Assembly (NCBI GenBank): GCA_039916225.1 | Contig: JBDSLU010000274.1 | Coordinates: 1 to 18,413 of the forward strand | Reading direction: 5' to 3' | Source of the DNA: JBDSLU01 sp039916225 | GTDB lineage: Bacteria > Acidobacteriota > Vicinamibacteria > Vicinamibacterales > Vicinamibacteraceae | DNA: 18,413 bases | Shown here: positions 6,306 to 13,085 of the stretch, piece by piece | How positions within the stretch are numbered: position 1 is the stretch's first letter | Layout: every line of letters starts with the position of its first letter | Notes under the pieces: generated by a model | Seen by the model: the letters and a program-made list of their open reading frames with translations, nothing else | Database searches by the model: none | Told to the model about the DNA's origin: nothing | Position numbers and translations under genes: made by a program

Positions 6306-8822
6306 ATGACCGCAGTCGCCACGCCCCAGGCGCAGCTCTTCGACCGCCTGATCGCGCAGGGCAAAGACAACGAGTCCTGGGCCTATCTGGTGCTGTCCGC
6401 CTGCGATGGCGAAGCGGGCCTGACTCGCTACCTCGACGACGGTGTCGAGCCGATCAAGCCGAAGAAACCGGCCAAGACCAAAGCCAAGGGCAAGGGCGCC
6501 AAGGACGCGGAAGAGAGCCAAGTTCCCGAGTCGCCGCGGGCCTACCTCGAGACGATTGCCGTCCGCGGATTCCGCGGCATCGGGCCCGAGAGCGCGCTCA
6601 AGCTGCGTCCCGGTCCCGGGCTGACGCTGGTCATCGGTCGCAACGGCAGCGGCAAGTCCTCGTTCGCCGAAGCGCTCGAAGTGCTGCTGACCGGCACGAG
6701 CGTGCGCTGGTCCGACAAGGGCTCGCGGTTCTGGAAGGAAGGCTGGCGCAACCTGCACGACGGCGCCGAGCCGCAGGTGCGGGTGCGGCTGGTCGCCGAG
6801 GGCATCGGGCAGGTCGAGCTGACCCGTTCGTGGATCGGCGACCAGGAAGTCGACGACGGGACGACGGTCGCCTCGGGTGCCGGCAAGAAGCTGACCGACC
6901 TGGCCGGCCTGGGCTGGGAAGCCGCGGTCCAGGATTTCCGGCCGTTCATGTCGCACAGCGAACTGGCCGCGCGGTTCGATGACGGGCCGACGGTGCTCTA
7001 TCGCGCGCTGCTGAAGGGCCTCGGCCTCGAGGCCTTCGAGGGCATCCGCGAGTGCCTGGCCAAGGCGCAGTCGGCGCGCCGCAAGCAGAAGAGCGAAGCC
7101 AAGGATCTCGCCAAGCTGCTGATCGAGGACGCCATGCGCGTGCAGGCGGCGACGCCGGACGAGCGCGTCGCCGAGACGATCGCGTTGCTGTCGGCGAAAG
7201 ATTTTGACCTCGATCGGCTTGGCGCCCTCGCCATCGGCACCAACCCCGATCAGGCGTCGCTGCTGGCCCTGCTCGCGCAGGTGGCCCGCGAGAAGGGCCC
7301 TGACGTCGCCGTCGCCGGTCAAACGGCGGAGGGTCTGCGTTTTGCCGGCAAGGCGATGCGCGATCTGGCCGGCCAGGAAGCCGGGCGATCGAGCGAGATC
7401 GCTGCGCTGCTGCAGGGCGCGCTGACGCTGACCGCGAAGACCGGCGACGCCACCTGTCCCGTCTGCGACACGCCGGACGTCATCGACGCCGACTGGCGCG
7501 AGCGCACCGCGGCGGAAGTGACGCGGCTGCGCGAGTCGGCCAAGGCGCTGCAGGAGGCGCAGCGACTGCAGCGCGAGCTGGAGCGGGGCGCCCAGGCTAT
7601 GTGCGGTGCGCCGCCGGTGTGGCTCGCCGATCCGCGGCTCGACGACCAGGTCATGGTGCCGGCGCGTGATGCCTGGAAGGCGTGGCGCGACGGGCAGAAG
7701 ATCGAGGACGCCGATGCCCTGGCGACGCATCTCGAGCAGCGCTCGGTGCCGCTCGTCGCCGCGCTCGCCGCGCTGGCCGCCTGGGCCGAGCGCGAGATCG
7801 CCGCGCGTCAGGACGTCTGGCAGCCGATCGCCACCAAGCTCGGGCCGTGGGTCGAGGGCGCCCGCGCCGCCGCCCGCGGGCAGCAGCAGGTCGCCGATCT
7901 CAAGAAGGCCGAGGACTGGGTCAAGGACGCCATCGACGACCTGCGCACCGAGCGCTTCGAGCCGATCGCCGCCCGGGCCCGCGAGTACTGGGGCCTGATG
8001 CGGCTGCAGAGCAACGTCGACCTGACCGCCATCAAGCTCGAAGGCACCGGCAAGGCGCAGGCCGTCGGCCTGGAGGTCACCGTCGACGGCAAGGCCGCCG
8101 GCGCGCTCGGCGTCATGTCGCAGGGCGAATTGAACTCGCTGGCGCTGAGCCTGTTCCTGCCGCGGGCGTCGCTGCCGGTCAGCCCGTTCGGCTTCGTCAT
8201 CGTCGACGATCCCGTCCAGGCGATGGATCCGGCGCGCGTCGAAGGCCTCGCCCGGGTGCTGCAGGAGACCGCCAAGCATCGGCAGGTCGTCGTCTTCACG
8301 CACGACGATCGTCTGCCCGAGGCCGTCGGCCGGCTGCAGATCGAAGCGGAGATGGTCGAGGTGATGCGGCGCGGCAACTCGGTGGTCGAGGTCCGCACCA
8401 AGCGCGAACCGGTCGACGCGTATCTGCAGGACGCTCGCGCGCTGATGTCGACCGCGCGCAAGGGCGGCGTGCCCGAAGAGGTCGTGCTGCGGGTCGTGCC
8501 GGGCTTCTGCCGGGCCGCGCTCGAGGCGTCGTGTATCGAGGTGATCCGCCGGCGCCGGCTGGCCAAGGGCGAGCGCCACGCCGACGTAGAGTCGCTGCTC
8601 GAATCGTCGCGGACGCTGAACAAGCTGATGTCGCTGGTGCTGTTCGACGACGCCGAGCGCGCCGGCGAGAACATCACGACCATCCGCAACAAGTGGAAGG
8701 ACGAGGCCGCCGACGTCTTCAGGAGCTGCCAGTCCGGCGCGCACGGCAGCTTCGAGGGCGACCTCGACAAGCTCGTCTCGCGCACCGGCACGCTCACCGG
8801 CAACGTGCGGAAGGTCAAATGA
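6306..8822 (+). CDS. RecF/RloC-like ABC-type ATPase with CxxC hook and HEPN-like C-terminus
   Basis: An 838-residue SMC/RecF-class ATPase. Walker A is GRNGSGKS at 111-118. A Q-loop-like segment lies near 211. CPVC (C384, C387) lies between helical stretches, like a Rad50/RloC zinc hook. The signature region is SQGEL at 605-609, Walker B ends in D634-D635 within VDDPVQAMD as in AAA_13-type proteins, and the H-loop histidine is H666. Residues 1-45 form a small helical module joined by a Lys/Ala-rich linker (about 50-68). After residue 690 an all-helical domain follows with R806-x6-H813, fitting the Rx4-6H motif of HEPN nucleases. RloC and PrrC are anticodon nucleases with ATPase plus HEPN parts, so RNA cleavage after sensing DNA or translation stress is a reasonable inference, not proven. 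No strong ribosome-binding site is visible; it starts 23 bases after the peptidase gene. Confidence 0.85.
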   Translation: MTAVATPQAQLFDRLIAQGKDNESWAYLVLSACDGEAGLTRYLDDGVEPIKPKKPAKTKAKGKGAKDAEESQVPESPRAYLETIAVRGFRGIGPESALKLRPGPGLTLVIGRNGSGKSSFAEALEVLLTGTSVRWSDKGSRFWKEGWRNLHDGAEPQVRVRLVAEGIGQVELTRSWIGDQEVDDGTTVASGAGKKLTDLAGLGWEAAVQDFRPFMSHSELAARFDDGPTVLYRALLKGLGLEAFEGIRECLAKAQSARRKQKSEAKDLAKLLIEDAMRVQAATPDERVAETIALLSAKDFDLDRLGALAIGTNPDQASLLALLAQVAREKGPDVAVAGQTAEGLRFAGKAMRDLAGQEAGRSSEIAALLQGALTLTAKTGDATCPVCDTPDVIDADWRERTAAEVTRLRESAKALQEAQRLQRELERGAQAMCGAPPVWLADPRLDDQVMVPARDAWKAWRDGQKIEDADALATHLEQRSVPLVAALAALAAWAEREIAARQDVWQPIATKLGPWVEGARAAARGQQQVADLKKAEDWVKDAIDDLRTERFEPIAARAREYWGLMRLQSNVDLTAIKLEGTGKAQAVGLEVTVDGKAAGALGVMSQGELNSLALSLFLPRASLPVSPFGFVIVDDPVQAMDPARVEGLARVLQETAKHRQVVVFTHDDRLPEAVGRLQIEAEMVEVMRRGNSVVEVRTKREPVDAYLQDARALMSTARKGGVPEEVVLRVVPGFCRAALEASCIEVIRRRRLAKGERHADVESLLESSRTLNKLMSLVLFDDAERAGENITTIRNKWKDEAADVFRSCQSGAHGSFEGDLDKLVSRTGTLTGNVRKVK

Positions 8823-8838
8823 CGGAGCCCCGGTCGCG

Positions 8839-9207
8839 ATGACGCCCACCGAGCAGCTCCGTTGGGCTCGCTACCTGCTCGATCACGGCGACGCCGCGAC
8901 GGCCGGTGTCTGGCCGCGCGCCTCGGCGCTGCTGGCGCGCCACGCCCTCGAGCAGTTGCTCGAAGACTTCTGGTCGCCGATCGCGCCGTCGCTGGTCGCC
9001 ACCCGCAACGTCCGCGCGCAACTCATCGCGCTGCGCGGCTATGAGCCCGTTCGCGCTGCCGCGTCGCCGGTCAGCGCGGCCTACGCCGGGCTGTGCCGCG
9101 GCTGCCACCACCATCCCTACGAACTGCCGCCGACCCGATCCGAGCTGGATTGGCTGATCGGCACGGTCGAGGAGTTTGCCGGGACGGTGGAAGCGGCGCG
9201 ACCCTGA
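8839..9207 (+). CDS. Small HEPN-like protein, partner of the ATPase
   Basis: A 122-residue, mostly helical protein starting 16 bases after the ATPase gene. Helices are apparent at about 4-15, 26-45, 55-67, 74-87 and 101-120. The segment CRGCHHHPYEL at 86-96 contains R87-x4-H92, matching the Rx4-6H motif of HEPN proteins at the usual place just before the last helix. A cysteine/histidine cluster (C86, C89, H90-H92) could instead bind metal. HEPN proteins are often RNases or their inactive partners; here it may be a toxin, an antitoxin-like partner or a subunit with the ATPase. It ends three bases before the stop of the convergent barrel gene. The assignment rests on motif and helix pattern only. 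Confidence 0.7.
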   Translation: MTPTEQLRWARYLLDHGDAATAGVWPRASALLARHALEQLLEDFWSPIAPSLVATRNVRAQLIALRGYEPVRAAASPVSAAYAGLCRGCHHHPYELPPTRSELDWLIGTVEEFAGTVEAARP

Positions 9208-9210
9208 CGG

Positions 9211-10482
9211 CTAGAAGGTGTATTCCAGGCCCAGCACCGTGGTGATCCCCGGCTTCAGGCCGGCGTCGTTCAACGAGCCGAGGACGTCGATGCGGACCAG
9301 GCCGCGCCCGAGCACCGACGTCTTGGCGCCGACGGCCAGCAGCCAGCGATTCAGGTTCTCGACGCGCGGGTTCAGCGAATAGACGCTGGCGTGCCCGAGC
9401 TGCGACAGCTGGGCGAAGGCCGCCCGCATCTCCGGCGTGCCCTGGCCGGCGCCGAGCCCACGATCCTCGAAGCGGAAGCGCGCCGCGTTGCGCAGTGAGC
9501 GGCCGAGCAGATCCACCGAGAACGTCAGCTTGGGATGGGCGGCCACCTCGGCGCCCAGCGTGTAGCCGAACTCGCGCCCGAGCCGTGCCTCGATCAGCTC
9601 GTCGAGGCCACCCGGTACTTCCTGCACCACCGCTCCGTCGCCGCCGAACTGGTAGGACAGGTTGATGTGCGGCGACACCATGCCGGCCGTCGTCGAGCCG
9701 AGGAACAGGACGCGCGGCCGAATCCCGGGCGAGCCGATCAGCGCGGCCTGGCTGCCAGTCGGGAGGCGCGCTTCGAAGGCCAGGGCAGCGCCGCCGCGAT
9801 CCGACTGATAGGGCGCCCATTTGGCCCGGACCTGGATGTCGCCGAAGCCGGACGTCTCGATCTCGCGGATCACGACACCGGCGCCGGCCGCGGACGCCGC
9901 GCCGCTCGTGCGCATGCCGGCCACCGAGAGCTGCACCCAGGGCACGCTGACGGCGACGTCGATGTCCTTGGTCACGCCGAGCGTGCCGACGAAGCTGGTG
10001 CTGGACGTGCTGACGTCGACCGAGGCGGAGAACAGCTGCAGGGCCGGCCGGCCGTCGACCCGCACCTCGGCGCGCAGCCCGCCGCGCAGCGAGACGCCCT
10101 CGAAGGTGCGGAATGTCGTGTGCTGGTAGGTCGTGCCGAGCGTGAACGCGCCGGCCTTGCCGAGCGTCGTCGGCCGTTCGGCGAACGACGGACCGAAGCT
10201 GAAGGCCTTGAGCGACTGCTCGCCGGTGGCGTCGTCGTGGACGAAGGTGAAGGCCCCGGACGACGACCCGATCGGGACGCTGGACACCTGCATGAGGACG
10301 GCCTGCGCCACTGCCGACACCTCGGCGGCGCTGCTCCCCGGCAGCAGGTCGCGGACCGCTTCACGCGGCGTCTGGGCCGGCTGTCCGGCCGCGGGCGTGG
10401 CCATGACGACGGGCCACACGGCCGCGAGAGACAGGCGGGCGATGGCGAGGACGATCGGTCGGAGAGTCTGGGGGGCAGTCAT
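9211..10482 (-). CDS. Outer-membrane beta-barrel protein (phenol-pathway transporter-like)
   Basis: A 423-residue exported protein. A signal peptide spans about 1-34 (hydrophobic core then ATPAAGQ). The mature part is rich in alternating beta-strand stretches and Gly, and it ends in the aromatic pattern GLEYTF typical of barrels inserted by the BAM machinery. Phrases such as SGFGDIQVRAKW, LPTGSQ and SPHINLSYQF resemble the MetA-pathway-of-phenol-degradation/transporter barrel family, but substrate prediction is not justified. The ATG at 10482 follows a GGAG ribosome-binding site. Directly upstream is an intrinsic-terminator hairpin whose T-tract ends next to that site, so expression may be attenuated or depend on a promoter in the 95-base gap. 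It lies downstream of the amidohydrolase gene on the same strand. Confidence 0.82.
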   Translation of the reverse strand: MTAPQTLRPIVLAIARLSLAAVWPVVMATPAAGQPAQTPREAVRDLLPGSSAAEVSAVAQAVLMQVSSVPIGSSSGAFTFVHDDATGEQSLKAFSFGPSFAERPTTLGKAGAFTLGTTYQHTTFRTFEGVSLRGGLRAEVRVDGRPALQLFSASVDVSTSSTSFVGTLGVTKDIDVAVSVPWVQLSVAGMRTSGAASAAGAGVVIREIETSGFGDIQVRAKWAPYQSDRGGAALAFEARLPTGSQAALIGSPGIRPRVLFLGSTTAGMVSPHINLSYQFGGDGAVVQEVPGGLDELIEARLGREFGYTLGAEVAAHPKLTFSVDLLGRSLRNAARFRFEDRGLGAGQGTPEMRAAFAQLSQLGHASVYSLNPRVENLNRWLLAVGAKTSVLGRGLVRIDVLGSLNDAGLKPGITTVLGLEYTF

Positions 10483-10494
10483 CGTCAGCTCCAC

Positions 10495-10515
10495 AAAAAG
10501 CCGCCGCGAGGCGGC
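10495..10515 (-). terminator. Intrinsic terminator after the amidohydrolase gene
   Basis: On the minus strand GCCGCC-TCGC-GGCGGC forms a six-pair GC stem with a four-base loop (10515-10500), followed at once by TTTTT (10499-10495). It lies 62 bases after the amidohydrolase stop and only about 12 bases before the ATG of the barrel gene, so it may serve as a terminator or as an attenuator in the leader of that gene. Confidence 0.8.
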
Positions 10516-10577
10516 GTGTTCATATGGAGTGACGGACGGCGTCGCCGAATTCGCAGCGACCGCCGCTGGCTTCGGGC

Positions 10578-12242
10578 TCAGACCTTGAAGCAGGCTTCGG
10601 CGTTGAGACGGAAGATCTTCTCCAGCGCGGCGTCGGATACGCCGATGGCGCGCAGGGATTCGAGAATCGTGTCGGGGTAGCGGGCCCACCCCTTGAGTTG
10701 CGAAATCATGAACCAGTCGGTGCCGAACATCACCCGATCGGCCGCGGTACCGGACGGCCCGACCTTCGCCGCGAGCCCACAGCGCAGGCGCTCTCGTGCC
10801 TCGTTGCAACGCCGTGCCGGAAACGTCGGACACATCAAAGCGTCCCAGTAGCCGAGGTCGGCGTACAGCGAGCCGTCGGGCGTGGTGTTCATGAGCTCGG
10901 CGAACTCCCGAGTCCAGTCCGTCGTCTCGTCCACGCCGCCGAAGTGCCCGATGCTGACAACCGGGGCCTTCGCCGCCTGCGCATAGTCCTTGAAGAGCGC
11001 GGTCCATCCCGTGGGGCCGCCGAACTCGTCGTGAGCGTTGTCGCGCCCGTTCTTGTGCTCGCCGTGGGCGATGACCGGGAGTCGCTCGGCCGCGCAGTAG
11101 TCGAAGAACGCATTCAGCCTGACGTCCAACTCGTGCAGGTTGGGGCGGCGCTTCTTGGTCTTGACCGTCGTGGAGTCGTTGCCGAACGGGAAGAAGCCGA
11201 TGGCCGGATAGATCTTCGCTGCGACGAACCCGCACGTGCGCGCTTCTCGGACGCGGTCCAGGCTCGCGCAGTTCTGCTCGATGTCGGTCCACGGGTTGTA
11301 GGAGACGACCGGCCGCAGGAAATCGCCGTGGATCCGGCCGAGCAAGGCGTGCAGCGCGAACTGGTCGTTCTGCGGCGAGCGTGGCGGACAGTCGATCCAG
11401 TAGTCGAAGTCGACCATCGCATCGAGCACCAGGTCGACGCCGAAGGGCTCCGTCGGCCGGTGCAGGTAGTGCATGTACTCGTGGACGTTGCGCGCCCGCA
11501 GCGACTCCATACACGTGAGGAAGGTGACGAAGCCGTCGGCGGCGTCAGCGCCTACCTGCGCGTCTCGCTGCGATTCGTCCAGTGCCCCGATGGCCGCGGA
11601 GTCCGGGGCGGCCAGGGTCTCGACGAGATCGAGCACTTCATCCGTCGACAGGTTGTTCGATCCCAGGCCCGACCGGACGTTCGAGGTCCGCCGGATGCGG
11701 CCCTGCGTCAACGTGCGATAGCGCCGGAGAAGCTCGGTGTTCCGGGTGACCTCGGCGACGTGGCGCGCCGCGGCGACGGTCTCCGCGGTCATGTAGCCGC
11801 GAACGTAGGCCCAGCGTTCGCCATCGGTGCAGTGGCCGCAGGCGTCGGCCAGCGCCCTCAGCCGCTGGATCTCTTCGAGGGCGGTCGGCGCGCGCTCGGC
11901 GATGCGATCGGCGAGCGGTGCCGCCGCTTCCGCCAGCCATTTCAGCGGGCCGAATGCCTGGTGCCCGAAACATTCGGCCATGAAGCCGCGGACGGGGATG
12001 TCCGAGGCATTGAAGAAGTGCCCGTGGACGTCGATGACCCGGCCGAACGTGCGCGCAGCCGTGCGCGCCTGCGGGCGGAGGACCGCCGGCAGGCGATCGG
12101 TCGGCGTCACCGAAGCGGGATCGGATCGCGCCGTCGACAATCCTGCCGGTGCGAGTGTCGGGTAGTGTTCCTTGCACCGGCAGCCGGCCATCGCCAGCGG
12201 GGCCAGGGCCACCGCCCGCAGTGCGTCGCGTCGGGTGAGCAC
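10578..12242 (-). CDS. Amidohydrolase-2 family lipoprotein
   Basis: A 554-residue metal-dependent hydrolase of the PF04909 type (related to ACMSD/TIM-barrel fold). The N-terminus has a twin-arginine-like TRRDAL, a hydrophobic stretch and a lipobox (LAMAGC, C21), so export and lipid anchoring are likely. Metal-binding elements are visible: HGH at 73-75 after VIDV, AKIYP with a lysine near 343, IAHGEHKNG near 390, IGHFGG near 433 and FGTDWF with an aspartate near 508. The first codon is GTG at 12242; no strong ribosome-binding site is seen. It is longer than typical family members because of a helical insert after the HxH motif (about residues 85-290). The substrate cannot be inferred. It is followed by a strong terminator. 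Confidence 0.85.
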   Translation of the reverse strand: MLTRRDALRAVALAPLAMAGCRCKEHYPTLAPAGLSTARSDPASVTPTDRLPAVLRPQARTAARTFGRVIDVHGHFFNASDIPVRGFMAECFGHQAFGPLKWLAEAAAPLADRIAERAPTALEEIQRLRALADACGHCTDGERWAYVRGYMTAETVAAARHVAEVTRNTELLRRYRTLTQGRIRRTSNVRSGLGSNNLSTDEVLDLVETLAAPDSAAIGALDESQRDAQVGADAADGFVTFLTCMESLRARNVHEYMHYLHRPTEPFGVDLVLDAMVDFDYWIDCPPRSPQNDQFALHALLGRIHGDFLRPVVSYNPWTDIEQNCASLDRVREARTCGFVAAKIYPAIGFFPFGNDSTTVKTKKRRPNLHELDVRLNAFFDYCAAERLPVIAHGEHKNGRDNAHDEFGGPTGWTALFKDYAQAAKAPVVSIGHFGGVDETTDWTREFAELMNTTPDGSLYADLGYWDALMCPTFPARRCNEARERLRCGLAAKVGPSGTAADRVMFGTDWFMISQLKGWARYPDTILESLRAIGVSDAALEKIFRLNAEACFKV

Positions 12243-12470
12243 GTCGGCATCTTAGACGGACAACTCCGGCGTTTTCCTCCGAGCACCGAGGCAGTTATCT
12301 CGTGTTCCGGTCCGTCTTACTCCCGCTGCGCACGGGAATCCTGCTGCCGCCCTACTCGTTCACCTTCTAAGGCCGGATTGGGAGACGCCCGTGACGTAAG
12401 GCTGGCTGGAGCGGGGATGGCGGTGTCAAACGCCGGCAGCGGCTGAGTTATCATCCGCTCGGCGAAGCCA
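12243..12470. other. Divergent intergenic region (228 bp)
   Basis: It separates the amidohydrolase gene (minus) from the sigma/kinase pair (plus) and must hold promoters for both. A TATCAT hexamer at 12449-12454 lies 17 bases before the GTG of the sigma gene and could be a -10 element, with no good -35. A stop codon in the sigma-gene frame at 12444-12446 limits how far upstream that gene can start. Nothing else was recognised. Confidence 0.5.
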
Positions 12471-13085
12471 GTGCCAGACGACACCGACCCGCGGAACGAG
12501 CCAGGCCCCCATTCGGCGCGTCCCCCGTCGCCGGAGGAAACGGTCACGCTGCTGCAGCGCATTCGCGCCGGCGACGACGCCGCGCTGAACGCGTTGCTGG
12601 TGCGCCTGTTGCCGCGGCTGCGGCGTTGGGCGCACGGCCGGCTGCCGCTGTCGGCCCGTGGCGTCCTCGACACCGGCGACGTCGTCCAGTCGGTGGCCGT
12701 CAAGGCCGTCCGCCGGCTCGGTGCCATCCAGATCGAGCACTCCGGCGCCCTGGCCTCCTATCTGCGGCAGGCCATCGCCAACGAGATCGCCGATCACTGG
12801 CGTCGCGTCTTCATCAAGCCAACTGAGACGTCCCTGAGCGAAGCCGTACCGGCGTCGACCACATCGCCCCTGGAGCGGCTGATCGGCGCCGAACGCCTCA
12901 GGCGCTATGAGGCCGCGCTGGAGCGGCTGGCGCCGGCGGAGCGCGAGACGATCATCGGCCGCTTCGAGCTGGCCTACGACTATGAGGACCTGGCGCGGTA
13001 TCTCGGCAAGCCGTCGGTCGGGGCGACCCGGGTGGCCGTGCACCGGGCGGTGAAGCGGCTGACCGAGGAGGCGCGGCGTGTCTGA
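12471..13085 (+). CDS. ECF-type RNA polymerase sigma factor paired with a Ser/Thr kinase
   Basis: A 204-residue sigma factor. Region 2 spans about 25-115: RIRAGDDAALNALL, then DTGDVVQS at 67-74 in place of the usual DAEDLVQE, then ALASYLRQAIANEIADHWRR, the promoter-recognition part. Region 4 spans about 140-200, with LERLAPAERETIIGRFEL and YEDLARYLG...TRVAVHRAVKRL as the helix-turn-helix. The GTG at 12471 is chosen because an in-frame stop lies just upstream at 12444. The stop codon lies inside the first codons of the kinase gene (8-base overlap), so the two are made together. No anti-sigma factor is seen; the kinase may take that role. Group membership within the ECF classification needs a profile search. 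Confidence 0.88.
   Translation: MPDDTDPRNEPGPHSARPPSPEETVTLLQRIRAGDDAALNALLVRLLPRLRRWAHGRLPLSARGVLDTGDVVQSVAVKAVRRLGAIQIEHSGALASYLRQAIANEIADHWRRVFIKPTETSLSEAVPASTTSPLERLIGAERLRRYEAALERLAPAERETIIGRFELAYDYEDLARYLGKPSVGATRVAVHRAVKRLTEEARRV

Noticed and set aside
6306..8822. Assignment as true RloC, Rad50 or Wadjet JetC
   Set aside because: The order of motifs fits the broad class, but the N-terminal module, linker and partner genes differ, and no nuclease or kleisin partner typical of Rad50 or Wadjet is present. Only the class-level call is kept.
6270..8849. An 859-codon open frame on the minus strand opposite the ATPase gene
   Set aside because: It is a GC-driven shadow: its translation is low-complexity and lacks family motifs, while the plus strand carries a complete set of ABC-ATPase motifs in order.
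9211..11514. A fusion of the amidohydrolase and the barrel protein into one long minus-strand protein
   Set aside because: The N-terminal part of this frame is a shifted reading of the amidohydrolase gene. The barrel protein has its own ATG, ribosome-binding site and signal peptide at 10482.
12302..12370. A short frame ending in YSFTF before the sigma gene, possibly a leftover barrel-protein C-terminus
   Set aside because: Only about 22 codons, no start signal, and the similarity is limited to aromatic residues; chance is the simpler reading.
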